From contig NBTC02000001.1 in assembly GCA_002082245.2 (NCBI GenBank), forward strand, positions 174,609 through 238,608: DNA of 64,000 bases. The letters are read 5' to 3'. Below, in pieces: positions 25,802-35,743 of this stretch (position 1 is the first letter of the stretch; the number at the start of each line of letters is the position of its first letter). The translations under genes were made by a program, and so were the position numbers. The notes beneath the pieces were generated by a model. It was not told the DNA's origin. It saw only the letters and a program-made list of their open reading frames with translations, and searched no databases. The stretch comes from Yersinia enterocolitica. GTDB taxonomy: Bacteria > Pseudomonadota > Gammaproteobacteria > Enterobacterales > Enterobacteriaceae.

Positions 25802-26380
25802 ATGACCATCACTACTGTCGGTATCGATCTTGCTAAAAATGTGTTTGCTGTTCACTGCGTTGACCAACACGGTAAAACTGTTCTGGTTAAACCCAAAGTA
25901 CCGCGTGCTGCGCTTCCTGAGCTGATTGCCAGTTTACCTCCCTGTGTTATCGGGATGGAGGCATGCTCTGGGGCTCACTACTGGGCAAGGTTGTTTCGGC
26001 AGTATGGTCATGAACCGCGCCTGATGGCAGCTAAATTTGTATCGCCTTACCGTATGGCAGGTAAATCAGGGAAAAATGATGCTGCTGATGCTCAGGCTAT
26101 CTGTGAAGCTGTTCGTCGTCCGCATATGCGGTTCGTACCAGTGAAAGACGAAAGCCAGCAGGCCATGCAGTGTTTACATCGTACCCGGCAAGGTTTTATC
26201 GAAGAGAAAACAGCAACATATAATCGCCTGCGAGGGTTGATCTCTGAATTCGGCGTCATCGCTCCACAAAGTACAGATGCCCTGCGCCACATGGTATCTG
26301 AACAGAAGAAATCTTTGCCGCTTCAGGTTCAGCAATGTGTTGATGACCTGCTGAAACACATTGATCGCATTGAAAATAAC
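25802..26380 (+). pseudogene. IS110-family transposase, truncated
   Basis: First 193 residues of a DEDD transposase: VGIDLAKNVFAVHCVD, CVIGMEACSGAHYW, KNDAADAQAICEA. The IS66 copy B starting at 26381 removes the C-terminal half including the catalytic serine region. GGAGG precedes the start. Not functional. Confidence 0.92.
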
Positions 26381-26420
26381 GTAAGCGTCGCTAGAACCAC
26401 ACAGTGACCTGTGTGGTTGT

Positions 26421-28022
26421 TTAAGGTAGGGTGATGTTCCAGGGAAGGAGGGACTCGAGATCACCGTCGGCGGTGAGGGTGGGCAGTTTGGTAAACACCT
26501 GCATCAGGTAGTCAAAGGGCACAAGACCATTGGCTTTCGCCGTTTCAACCAGGCTATAAAGGATGGCGCTCGACCGCGCACCGCTGCGCGTATTCGACAG
26601 CATCCAATTTTTTCTCCCAATGACAAACGGCTTGATGGCCCGCTCAGCCCTGTTGTTGTCTATGCTCAACTGCCCGTGCTCCACATAACGCACCAGCTTT
26701 GACCATTGATTCAGACTGTAGACCACGGCCGTGCCCAACAAGTGTTTCTCCGGAACCTGCGGCCTTGTTTTATCCAGCCAGCCTTTGAACTCGTCCAGCA
26801 GTGGGATGGCCTCCTGCTGGCGGCGGGCCGCAATGACATCGGCCGGCTGCCCCTTCAGCTCTCGCTCAAGGCGGTAAAGTTTCTGGATATGCGTCAGCGC
26901 CCAGTCAGCACGGCCAACTTTTCCTTTCGGCTGGGCCACTTTCGCCTCCATGAACTTGCGGCGCGCATGCGCCATGCAACCGACAACTGTCGCGTCGGTA
27001 TTCGTGTAACCGGCATAACCATCGGCCTGCAGGTAACCTTCATATCCGTTGAGGAACCCGACAGGGCCGGCAGCGCCGTGACCATCCTGATAGTCATACA
27101 GTACGATAGCGGGCGGCAGACCGGGCTCCGGGCTATCACCGCCGCAGCCGTAGACCCACATGTAACATTTATCCTTTTTCACCTCCACCACCTTGAGCGT
27201 GGTGTCATCGCTCCAGATTACCTCACGCTCAAGTAAATGTTGATGAAGCAACTCAACCAGCGGGGCCAGCCGTTCTGCACATTTCAACATCCAACTGCTC
27301 ATGGTCTGGCGGCTCAGCTCGATACCCAACTGGGCGAACCATTGCTCCTGGCGATAGAGCGGCAGGCTGAACTGGAACTTGCTGTTGATTATCTGGGCCA
27401 GCAGGCTGGGCGTGGCGATGCTGCGGGGTAATAAGGTTGCAGGTACAGGCACAATCAGGATGTTGACCTCGGTCCCCTGCTGCTCACATTGGCGGCAACT
27501 GTATTTAGGGCGAACATGGCGCATGACCTTGATGCTGGCCGGGATAAACTCCAGTTGCTCGCTGCATTCCTCGCCCATGCGATGCAGGGCATGACCACAG
27601 CAGGCACAGGTCTTTTCTTCGTCTGGCAGGTCGTGAAGCACCTCCTCCCGGGGAAGGCCAGGCGGTAACCGTGGACGACGGCTTTTGCGTTCGGGTGTGA
27701 CGGGGTCAGCCTGAGCGTTATCTTCTTCCTCGGCGTGAGGTGGCGTCTGGGTGGCAAGGTCATCGGTCTGCTCAGCTTCGTTAAACAACGCTCCCTGACC
27801 TGGGTAGTCTTCGCTACTGGCCGCATAGAGTTTGTAACGGGCCAGCAGCCACTGTTCGACCATGCTTTGGTATTGCGCTTGCCACAGGCTCGATTTTTCC
27901 TGCCATTGGGCTGCTTGTGCTTGCCACTGGGCTACCTGCGCCTGCCAAAAAGCTTCCCGCTCCTGCAGTATTTGCTGGAGTTCATTAGGCGAGTTTGGCA
28001 GGGTATCGGGCAGTGTTTTCAT
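26421..28022 (-). CDS. tnpC: IS66-family transposase TnpC
   Basis: 533 aa, residue-for-residue the same product as the copy at 21367-22968, with zinc-binding segment and DDE core intact. Together the two copies form perfect long inverted repeats around the RES module. Confidence 0.95.
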   Translation of the reverse strand: MKTLPDTLPNSPNELQQILQEREAFWQAQVAQWQAQAAQWQEKSSLWQAQYQSMVEQWLLARYKLYAASSEDYPGQGALFNEAEQTDDLATQTPPHAEEEDNAQADPVTPERKSRRPRLPPGLPREEVLHDLPDEEKTCACCGHALHRMGEECSEQLEFIPASIKVMRHVRPKYSCRQCEQQGTEVNILIVPVPATLLPRSIATPSLLAQIINSKFQFSLPLYRQEQWFAQLGIELSRQTMSSWMLKCAERLAPLVELLHQHLLEREVIWSDDTTLKVVEVKKDKCYMWVYGCGGDSPEPGLPPAIVLYDYQDGHGAAGPVGFLNGYEGYLQADGYAGYTNTDATVVGCMAHARRKFMEAKVAQPKGKVGRADWALTHIQKLYRLERELKGQPADVIAARRQQEAIPLLDEFKGWLDKTRPQVPEKHLLGTAVVYSLNQWSKLVRYVEHGQLSIDNNRAERAIKPFVIGRKNWMLSNTRSGARSSAILYSLVETAKANGLVPFDYLMQVFTKLPTLTADGDLESLLPWNITLP

Positions 28023-28088
28023 GGTATGAATTATACCCTTTACTGCCCCTTAATACATTGTTATTTAACCGGTAGTTGTACTTTTTTA

Positions 28089-28445
28089 TTAACTCAACGA
28101 GGTGTAATGCAGAGGGGGATGCCGCTGTATTTTTGTGATGTCTATCCCCTCTAACAGCCAGTGCCATTGTTGTTCATCCAACGTCAACGTATCGCCACTC
28201 AACCGGGAAGGCCATTTGAAGTGCGCCTGTTCAAGGCGTTTATACCACAGACAAAAACCGGTGGTGTCCCAGTACAGCGCCTTTATTTTGTCGTGCCGTC
28301 GATTGCAGAAGACAAACAGGGCTCCACTAAAAGGCGATAACGCCATGTGCTGTTCAACCAGTAGCGTGAGCCCGTTGATGCTTTTGCGAAAGTCCACGGG
28401 AAGGCGGTGAAGATAAATCTGCGTGGCATCGACAAACATCTTCAT
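28089..28445 (-). CDS. tnpB: IS66 accessory protein TnpB
   Basis: 118 aa, identical to the product at 20944-21300 (PVDFRKSINGL, KALYWDTTGFCLWYKRL). The start overlaps the tnpA stop by ATGA. Confidence 0.92.
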   Translation of the reverse strand: MKMFVDATQIYLHRLPVDFRKSINGLTLLVEQHMALSPFSGALFVFCNRRHDKIKALYWDTTGFCLWYKRLEQAHFKWPSRLSGDTLTLDEQQWHWLLEGIDITKIQRHPPLHYTSLS

Positions 28446-28813
28446 GGCGTGAGTTCCCGCAGTAAGGTCGCCAGCCAAAATGGAGAAAGGCTGAGGGGAA
28501 ATTGCAGTGAGCAGTGTGCGAGCGTCAGTTTGATAGAATCGCACTCAACCGGAGGTAGCTCAGGTTCGGCAACAGCGGGAGTGGGTTCGACAGGCGGCGT
28601 TATCGGCAAAGAACCCTGTTTGAGCGGAGAGACAGCGATAAATGCGGGCGGCGGCGACTTGGCTTGCGCAACGAGGCGATCCTTGGCATTGAAAAAAGCG
28701 CTGCGTGAGATTTGATGGCGTTTACAGAATTGAGTTTGGTTGAGACCGGAGCGTTGTTGTGCGTCGAGCAGTTCACGCCATTCGTCGGGAGTGCGATGGT
28801 TCGTCTTTGCCAT
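28442..28813 (-). CDS. tnpA: IS66 accessory protein TnpA
   Basis: 123 aa, identical to the product at 20576-20947, first gene of the copy B operon. Confidence 0.9.
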   Translation of the reverse strand: MAKTNHRTPDEWRELLDAQQRSGLNQTQFCKRHQISRSAFFNAKDRLVAQAKSPPPAFIAVSPLKQGSLPITPPVEPTPAVAEPELPPVECDSIKLTLAHCSLQFPLSLSPFWLATLLRELTP

Positions 28814-28898
28814 ATTGCCTCTGATCTTCGGTGAATTCCAAAGACAAGCATGATGTTTCATCGCGTTAAGCGGAAGGTGCGGTACCAGCGACGTTTAC

Positions 28899-29341
<443 letters not shown>

Positions 29342-29533
29342 TCCTGTATCAATAGCATCAGTGATTACTTTAAAGTGAAAACCCACATGTTGTCATGTGT
29401 ATTATGTGATCTAGGCAACTGAATTAGCGCTTTTTTGAAACGTCAATCCGTAGTTGAACTGATAGACGTACATATAAAAGAGTAGAAAATAACAGGTAAT
29501 ATATTTTTCAAATTCAGTTATGGAAGGTTATCT

Positions 29534-31156
29534 ATGATACTTAAACGTTTACTCTTAAAAAATACAAATCTGCTGAGCGTAATGTTTCTCTTATCAGGGA
29601 TCGCTCAGGCAAGTCCGAGTGATGAACTTTTCTTAAAACTTCAAAACAGCCAACAAGCATACGTGGAAAATTTACTATCTGCTTTTCCTGCGGACTATCC
29701 GGCATATCAGATTTTTGTACTGTCGCCTGAAATAAAAAATTTGATACAAAATCGCTACAATACAGACCAGATTAACACCATTGTTCAGAAAACTGTAGAA
29801 ACTAGAAAACTGCAGCTAACAGAGAAACCATGGGGGACATTCCTTCAGGCCGCTTCATTTGAAGATAGTATTAAGTCTGAAACTAATTATGATGCAATCT
29901 GGCTGAGAGACAGTTTGTGGGGATATTTGGCGCTCAATTCTCAGAAGGAAGACCAGGAAAGTGCGAAAAAGATATTATTAACATTATGGGACTATATGTC
30001 CACACCAGCACAGTTAGAACGGATGAACAATATTATAAATAACCCTTCGTTACTGGATGACGAAAACGGGCAAATGAATGCTATACATATCCGTTTTGAC
30101 AGTAACTCGCCAGACTTCAGTGATGTGTTAGAAAATGGTAAACCGCAGCAATGGAATCACAAACAAAATGATGCATTGGGTTTGTATCTTGATAATATCA
30201 TTCAGGCAGTTGAATCCGGTAAAATTTCACGATCAGACTGGGAAAAAGGTGACAGACTTAATTCATTGGTAAAACTTGTCGCCTATCTTGAAAAAGTGCG
30301 CTTTTATGATATGCCTGACTCGGGATCATGGGAAGAAGATGCGAGACTTAATACATCATCCATAGCACTAGTGACTTCAGGGCTAGAACGCCTTACTAAT
30401 CTGTTAAATGAAAAGAGTAATATATCTGCAATTAAATTTAGGAATGATCTGCTAGAACAAGCAAAGAATTTGCAATTAGATCAGCACCTAAAAACAACTC
30501 AACTGGAAAAAATGGTTAATAAAGGTTACGAAAGAATTAGATATCAATTGAGTCTAGGTGGTGAATCTCCCAATTATAGACATGATGACCCCCATTATCG
30601 TACAGCAGATGCTGCGTTACTTAACCTGATTTACCCTGCAAAGTTATCGCGACTGACTATTGAACAGAAAAAAATGATACTTTCAAAAGTGAGGACACTC
30701 GCGGGTAACTACGGTATCAAACGTTATTTAAACGACAACTACCAATCAGCAAATTTCTGGTTTAATAAAATTAAAACCGACACCAGTGAAGACTCTCATA
30801 ATAAACGCCAAGAAATATTTATTCCTCATACTGAGGCTCAATGGTTTTTTGATTCATGGTATGCAACATCTTCTGCCATAGTTTATAAAGAAAGTCGTGA
30901 TAAATACTATCTAAATGAAGCCATTCAATTTATGAACAGATCTCTTTCACAAATCACTAATAAAGGTATGACAGGCGCGGATGGAAAACCTTTACCAGCC
31001 ATGGCTTTACCGGAAAGTATCAATTTCTTGCATTATTCCGGAAAAGTGCAACCCGCTCCGAGCCCTATTATTCCATTGAACTGGTCCAAAGCATCTATGA
31101 CGCTCATGTTCAATCATCTGGGTACAGTGCTACAGGATAAAGTTAACACATTATAA
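29534..31156 (+). CDS. Secreted GH15 / phosphorylase-kinase-alpha-like protein
   Basis: 540-aa protein with a Sec signal peptide (cleavage likely after AQA, residue 26), so periplasmic or exported. Three blocks line up with the alpha/alpha-barrel of the GH15 glucoamylase and phosphorylase-kinase alpha/beta superfamily: AIWLRDSLWGYLAL (about 121-134), QQWNHKQNDALGLYLD (205-220) and SGSWEEDARLNTSSIALVTSGLERL (about 263-287). The latter two correspond to the WGHLQLDA and WERGDKTNQG segments of the eukaryotic kinase subunit. Glu267/268 and acidic residues near 404 (HDDPHYRTADA region) are candidate catalytic positions. Substrate unknown; an alpha-glucan or host glycan is plausible. GGAAGG seven bases before ATG supports the start. 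A hairpin terminator follows. Confidence 0.65.
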   Translation: MILKRLLLKNTNLLSVMFLLSGIAQASPSDELFLKLQNSQQAYVENLLSAFPADYPAYQIFVLSPEIKNLIQNRYNTDQINTIVQKTVETRKLQLTEKPWGTFLQAASFEDSIKSETNYDAIWLRDSLWGYLALNSQKEDQESAKKILLTLWDYMSTPAQLERMNNIINNPSLLDDENGQMNAIHIRFDSNSPDFSDVLENGKPQQWNHKQNDALGLYLDNIIQAVESGKISRSDWEKGDRLNSLVKLVAYLEKVRFYDMPDSGSWEEDARLNTSSIALVTSGLERLTNLLNEKSNISAIKFRNDLLEQAKNLQLDQHLKTTQLEKMVNKGYERIRYQLSLGGESPNYRHDDPHYRTADAALLNLIYPAKLSRLTIEQKKMILSKVRTLAGNYGIKRYLNDNYQSANFWFNKIKTDTSEDSHNKRQEIFIPHTEAQWFFDSWYATSSAIVYKESRDKYYLNEAIQFMNRSLSQITNKGMTGADGKPLPAMALPESINFLHYSGKVQPAPSPIIPLNWSKASMTLMFNHLGTVLQDKVNTL

Positions 31157-31186
31157 TATAATTACTCCCCCCAACCAGCAAGTCTC

Positions 31187-31216
31187 AAACCCTCTATGTT
31201 GAGGAGGGTTTCGCTT
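31187..31216 (+). terminator. Hairpin terminator
   Basis: AAACCCTC (31187-31194) and GAGGGTTT (31204-31211) form a stem followed by a T-rich stretch, 30 bases after the GH15-like gene. Confidence 0.75.
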
Positions 31217-31257
31217 TATCTATGCTTTATATAATTTATTTTTTAACGAGGAATAAT

Positions 31258-31431
31258 ATGAGCGGTGCTGTGATTATGATCATAATCTATTTATCAGGGG
31301 GGTTAATGACCTCTATTTTTATTTACTTTATCTCACAGGAACAGCGCTACTATAGAATACTGGGCTCTGTATTAACTGGCTTAACATGGCCCTTGAGTCT
31401 GATACCTGCACTTTTATTTTCCATACTTTGA
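31258..31431 (+). CDS. OrtT/GhoT-like membrane toxin
   Basis: 57-aa protein, exactly the length of E. coli OrtT and GhoT. Two hydrophobic spans (about 3-24 and 36-56) flank a short polar loop FISQEQRYYRILGS. The C-terminus GLTWPLSLIPALLFSIL closely follows the GhoT/OrtT signature (G.TWP.S.P.ALLFSLF). These inner-membrane proteins depolarise the membrane under stringent stress. GAGGA before ATG 31258 selects this start over an in-frame ATG 12 codons upstream. No GhoS-like antitoxin gene lies next to it, so it would be an orphan toxin like OrtT. Confidence 0.8.
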   Translation: MSGAVIMIIIYLSGGLMTSIFIYFISQEQRYYRILGSVLTGLTWPLSLIPALLFSIL

Positions 31432-31467
31432 ACCGTTGTTATTTATCTGATTAGGGTAAGTATTCCG

Positions 31468-31735
31468 GGTAATGTCTCCAATTGGTTAAACTTGATGTAT
31501 AATGTTCACTGGTGAGGTTTTCTCATGTCCAGCGTTAATGTTCATTGTCCTCGTTGTCAGTCCACTCAGGTTTACCGCCATGGTCAGACCCTAAAGACCA
31601 TGACAGATTTCGTTGTCGTGACTGCCATCGCGTATTTCTGCTCACTTACACCTACGAAGCCTGTAAGCCGGGTGTCAAGGAGCAGATCAACGAAATGGCT
31701 TTCAACGATCCCTGAGTTCGTGATACCCCCCCATG
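31468..31735 (+). pseudogene. insA: IS1-type insA remnant, second type
   Basis: A left-end-like repeat GGGTAATGTCTCCAATTGG at 31468 is followed by an insA start at 31525 (MSSVNVHCPRCQSTQVYRHG). A frameshift near 31590 moves the remainder (FRCRDCHRVFLLTYTYEACKPG) to another frame. The rest of the element is missing. Confidence 0.8.
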
Positions 31736-31787
31736 TCAGGGTAGTTGTCGCCTCCTTCTGAAAAATAGTCAGGGGGCTGGAGATGTT

Positions 31788-32520
31788 GTATGGCCGTTTA
31801 TTCAACAGAACGTAAAGCTGCGGTGATCGCCAAAATGTTACCTCCACATAATTAGTCTATTAATCAAATAGCACGGCAGGAAGGTATTCCTCCCAAAACC
31901 CTTTACCACTGGCATTCGTCGGCGGGCATTGCCGAGCCAGCGCTGTCTAACAGGGAAAACTCACCCCATGAGTGGTCGCAGGAGGAGCAGTTTGCCGTTC
32001 TCGTTGAAACCGCACCGCTTTCTGCTCATGCTGTTGCTGTTGCTGAATATTGTCGCCGTAAAGACCTCTACCCCGAGCAACTCCAGCAGTGGAAGGACGG
32101 TTTTATGCAGCCCAGCCCGCGTGAAGAAAAAGCAGAGATAAAACGATTAAAAAAGGAAAACCAACAACTTAACCGTGAAATAGTCCGTAAGGACAAGGCG
32201 CTAGCCGAAGCCGCAGCGCTGTTGATATTGGAAAAAAAGTTCAAGGCGTTGTTCGGCGAAGAAAACGAGGACGAATGACGCGCAGTGCCGACCGCCAGCA
32301 GTTGATGCTACTGGTTCAGGAAGCAGTCGACAGTGGAGCCTCGTTAACAAAGACTTGCCAGCGCGTCGGCCTGAGTCAGCGGACTTTACAGCGTTGGCGC
32401 ACGGTGTCAGACGATCGCCGGGCCACGTCACCTCGTCCGGTGCCGAAAAACAAGCTCAGCGCCGAAGACGTGCAGCAGGTGCTTGCGGTCTGCCATGAAC
32501 CGCGGTTCGCCAGCACAAAT
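31788..32520 (+). pseudogene. IS3-like orfA/orfB remnant
   Basis: orfA (31788-32277) has an in-frame TAG near 31852, but otherwise reads through (INQIARQEGIPPKTLYHWH; coiled-coil KAEIKRLKKENQQLNREIVRKDKAL; end FGEENEDE). orfB starts in the overlapping ATGA at 32275 and breaks off after about 80 codons, shortly before the IS256 element at 32591. Confidence 0.8.
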
Positions 32521-32590
32521 TGTGTCTCAGTTAACGCGACAGAGCCTCAAAATCAGGCAAATACACAAATTTCTAAACAGGCCCAGATAA

Positions 32591-33905
32591 GACCCTGTAA
32601 ATAATTCTGTGTAACTGCCACCGTATTAAAGGTGATCGCTCAGGCGGTCACCGAACTCGATAATAAAACGGCTCATCGCCAGCCGCCAGTTCTGGATCGG
32701 CATACTCCATTTTTTCGACGCATCCTTGATCGCCAGATAAATAACTTTTCGTACCGAGTCGTCTGTCGGGAACACCTTGCGCTTCTTGATGGCTGCGCGG
32801 ATCACGCTGTTTAGTGACTCGATGGCATTCGTTGTGTAGATGGCCTTGCGGATATCGGGTGGATAGCCGAAGAACGTATTGAGATTTTCCCAGTGTGCAC
32901 GCCAGCTTTTGCTGATTTGCGGGTATTTGTCGTCCCAGGCAACCGCGAAGTTATCCAGTGCCATCAGCGCCGCCTCTTCTGTCGGAGCCTGATATACCGT
33001 TTTCAGCCCGCCGGTGACGGCTTTGTAATCCTTCCACGAGACATATTTCAGGCTGTTGCGCACCATATGAATGATGCACAGCTGGATGTGAGTCTGCGGA
33101 TACACGCTGTTTATCGCATCCGGGAAGCCCTTCAGTCCGTCCACGCAGGCAATCAGGATATCCTGAAGCCCCCGGTTTTTAAGCTCTGTCAGCACACTGA
33201 GCCAGAACTTCCCCCCTTCATTTTCTGCCAGCCACATGCCCAGCAGTTCTTTCTGGCCTTCTGTATTAATGCCCAGAGCAAGGAAGACGGCTTTGTTAAT
33301 CACGCAGCCACCCTGGCGAACCTTCACCACAATACAGTCAAGATAAACAATGGGATACAGTGCATCCAGAGGTCTATTTTGCCACTCTGTCACCTGTTCT
33401 TTAACTGCATCGGTGACTTTAGATATCAGCGTGGGCGACACATCAGCATCGTACATCTCTTTGAAGGTGGCGACGATTTCACGGGTGGTCATGCCTTTGG
33501 CGTACAGGGATAAAATCTGACTGTCCATCTGCGTGATACGCGTCTGATTTTTCTTTATCAGTTGAGGCTCGAAGGTGTTTTCTCGGTCGCGAGGCGTGTT
33601 CAGTTCGATTTCACCGTCGTCGCACAACAACGTTTTGGATGAATAGCCGTTGCGGGTATTCGAGCCTGCTTTCGGGGCATTTTTCTCATGCCCCAGATGG
33701 TCAGTCAGCTCGGCATTGAGCGCCGTTTCGACGGTTAACTTCGTCAGCATGCGGGAAAATGCATTGAGGTCGGCTTCGGTTTTAAGGCCTTTAGCCAGTT
33801 CAGCCGCGAGGGCCTTGAGTTTCTTTTCGTCCATAATTTGCCTGTCTCCGTTACTGGAGTGAACATACCAAAAACAGGCAATTACACAATTTTAATTACA
33901 GTCTC
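32591..33905 (-). mobile_element. IS256-family element, copy 1
   Basis: 1315 bp with imperfect ends GACCCTGTAAATAATTCTG and complement of GAGACTGTAATTAAAATTG. A near-identical copy lies in the same orientation at 49027-50341. No target duplication is visible. Confidence 0.93.
32626..33834 (-). CDS. IS256-family (mutator) transposase
   Basis: 402-aa transposase. The N-terminal LGHEKNAPKAGSNTRNGYSSKTL region is followed by the DDE core with [26 protein letters not shown] and ending FIIEFGDRLSDHL; TTNAIESLNSVIR is a family hallmark. Intact. Differs from the other copy by a Leu/Phe change near residue 9. Confidence 0.95.
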   Translation of the reverse strand: MDEKKLKALAAELAKGLKTEADLNAFSRMLTKLTVETALNAELTDHLGHEKNAPKAGSNTRNGYSSKTLLCDDGEIELNTPRDRENTFEPQLIKKNQTRITQMDSQILSLYAKGMTTREIVATFKEMYDADVSPTLISKVTDAVKEQVTEWQNRPLDALYPIVYLDCIVVKVRQGGCVINKAVFLALGINTEGQKELLGMWLAENEGGKFWLSVLTELKNRGLQDILIACVDGLKGFPDAINSVYPQTHIQLCIIHMVRNSLKYVSWKDYKAVTGGLKTVYQAPTEEAALMALDNFAVAWDDKYPQISKSWRAHWENLNTFFGYPPDIRKAIYTTNAIESLNSVIRAAIKKRKVFPTDDSVRKVIYLAIKDASKKWSMPIQNWRLAMSRFIIEFGDRLSDHL

Positions 33906-33907
33906 AC

Positions 33908-34167
33908 TTGCGGGCCCCAATATGGTTTAACGAGCGGTTCCCAGCGCTGGAAGATGCATTTGCAGCTAAAGTGACAGAAGAGTACCCATTCACGCTGCAA
34001 CCAACCCATTCTTCCCATTTAGGCATTAAACCCAAAAAGCTAATAGATTGGATTGATGAACTAGATGTTGAATTTGGGGAAAGCACACACTTCAGTACCA
34101 AGCCCCATTCCCAGTCGAAATGCAACAAAATGGTAGGGCATTATGCCGCCTGTAAGTGCGTTAAAAA
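33908..34167 (+). pseudogene. Unidentified gene fragment between IS elements
   Basis: About 87 codons open from the IS256 end to the IS6 end (RAPIWFNERFPALEDAF, PFTLQPTHSSHLGIKPKKL, SKCNKMVGHYAACKCVKKA). Both ends are removed by IS elements. I do not recognise the family; composition looks like a native gene. Confidence 0.4.
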
Positions 34168-34989
34168 GGCACTGTTGCAAATAGCCCGTTAGGGTCAACG
34201 TTCCCTTAGGCTAAAAAACCTTAGAGGCTGAAAACGTAGCTCACCAGACGCACTTCGCCCTGAGGATGACCATAATACCAAGGTTCAGCCTGACCTTTAC
34301 GCAACGCGCGCATCACCTCTATACCCTTGATCGCGGCATAAGCCGTTTTCATGGATTTGAAGCCTAACATCGGATTGATTATCCGCTTCAATTTACCGTG
34401 ATCACATTCAATCACGTTGTTGAGGTATTTCACCTGACGGTGCACCACGTCTGGCGGGCATTTGCCTTCCCGTTTCAATAACGCGAGCGCTCTGCCATAG
34501 GTGGGGGCTTTATCTGTAATAATCCGTCGTGGCTGTTCCCAATTTCGTAAGTTACCTAATATCTTCTTCAAAAATCGATAAGCCGCTTGGGTATTACGGC
34601 GAGACGAAAGATAAAAATCAATCGTTCTACCGTGGCTGTCGACGGCCCGGTACAGGTAAGCCCATTTGCCGCCGATTTTGACGTAGGTTTCATCCAGATG
34701 CCAGGGAAGCAGGTCGGTCGGATGACGCCAGTACCATCGCAGGCGCTTTTCCATTTCAGGTGCGTAGCGCTGTACCCAACGATAAATCGTGGTGTGGTCA
34801 ACATTGACGCCCCGTTCAGCGAGCATTTCCTGGAGTTCGCGGTAGCTGATGCCGTATTTACAATACCAGCGAACAGCCCAGAGGATGATTTCACTCTGAA
34901 AATGCCGACCATTTGAATGGGGTCATACGCTACTCCTTCAGCCGAAATGGTGCTTTAGCTTATCATCACAAGATTTTTGCAACAGTGCC
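34168..34989 (-). mobile_element. IS6-family element (IS26-like ends)
   Basis: 822 bp with inverted ends GGCACTGTTGCAAA, the IS26-group terminus. The 8-bp flanks differ (GTTAAAAA versus TTCTTGAT), so it is not a simple insertion. Confidence 0.93.
34221..34926 (-). pseudogene. IS6-family transposase with N-terminal frameshift
   Basis: From ATG 34926 the frame reads MTPFK and then runs out of register because of one extra T near 34911-34914. Removing it gives the expected GRHFQSEIILWAVRWYC, which continues into the long frame starting at 34826. The remaining 201 aa include WHLDETYVKIGGKWAYLYRA, IITDKAPTYG and the C-terminal VIECDHGKLKR. Internal initiation at 34826 would miss part of the HTH. 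Confidence 0.88.
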
Positions 34990-35016
34990 TTCTTGATAAC
35001 CTACCTTTAAAATAAT

Positions 35017-35448
35017 TTATTTTTTTATTCCTTGTTTTTCAATATTTATTTTTTGTAGCATTAATCTCTGATTGATTTCATTAAGCCCTTCTAATTGACA
35101 CTTGGCTAATTTATTCAACTTCGTATCAAGAGCATTTTCAGAATTCATTTCTTCTTCGTTAATAGCAAGTTCTTTTATGCATCTAAGCGTCAGAGATCGG
35201 CTAACTTCTAAACTAATGTCATGATTTGTTTTTGCTTCAAATGAAACTCTCGATTCATCATATTTGGTCACAGCTATCGTAATAATATAAATGCAACATA
35301 TCGCTATAAACATCCTCCATATTACTTTTTGTTCTTTTAATTTTTTATCATTTGATACTAGCCAAGATACAACCATAATAATCACTACAGAACTAATCAA
35401 ATACAGCTTTAGCGCATCAGTGCTGTAGTATAGTGATAAATCACTCAT
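35017..35448 (-). CDS. Hypothetical membrane protein, 143 aa
   Basis: Two predicted transmembrane helices (about residues 12-30, YLISSVVIIMVVSWLV, and 42-60, MFIAICCIYIITIAVT) and a C-terminal helical, charged tail of 80 residues. No family recognised. Very AT-rich, stands alone, with an IS6 element 28 bases downstream. Could be an immunity or accessory membrane protein. Confidence 0.5.
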   Translation of the reverse strand: MSDLSLYYSTDALKLYLISSVVIIMVVSWLVSNDKKLKEQKVIWRMFIAICCIYIITIAVTKYDESRVSFEAKTNHDISLEVSRSLTLRCIKELAINEEEMNSENALDTKLNKLAKCQLEGLNEINQRLMLQKINIEKQGIKK

Positions 35449-35697
35449 TTATTATCCTTATGTTAATTTTGTTTGTTACTGTGACTGACAAGTAATTTAA
35501 AAGGACAAATAAAATGAATTCGAAATATAAAGCAGTAATTATACTTTACAATATTATCAAATAAAATTAAATGTATTTATGCTTTATATATAAGACAAAT
35601 AAAGTATCACTCTGATAATGTGAATTCTTTTATTAAAAATACCTCTAGTGATGCATAACAGGATACATCATTACCCTGCCTTAAAATTCTGCAAAAA

Positions 35698-35724
35698 AAA
35701 GTGGCTTCATGTGAGCCACTTTTA
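35698..35724 (-). terminator. Hairpin terminator after AbiEii-like gene
   Basis: AAAGTGGCT, loop, AGCCACTTT stem with A/T tails, located 20 bases past the stop of the minus-strand nucleotidyltransferase gene. The AT-rich gap 35449-35697 otherwise holds nothing visible. Confidence 0.75.
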
Positions 35725-35743
35725 CATTTGTAATTTAATTATT

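Larger units (their letters stand above)
26381..28898 (-). mobile_element. IS66-family element, type 1, copy B
   Basis: Same 2518-bp unit as copy A, inverted. Left flank AAAATAAC lies in an IS110 gene and right flank GTTCCAAC in an IS3 orfA. The flanks do not match, so the original insertion site has been rearranged by deletion or recombination. Confidence 0.93.

Noticed and set aside
20491..28898. A composite transposon of two IS66 copies carrying the RES toxin module
   Set aside because: Copy A has its own complete 8-bp duplication inside IS1, so it arrived as a single element. The outer flanks of the supposed composite do not match.
31222..31257. Upstream start for the OrtT/GhoT-like gene
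   Set aside because: GAGGA lies directly before ATG 31258, and the 57-residue length then equals that of OrtT and GhoT.
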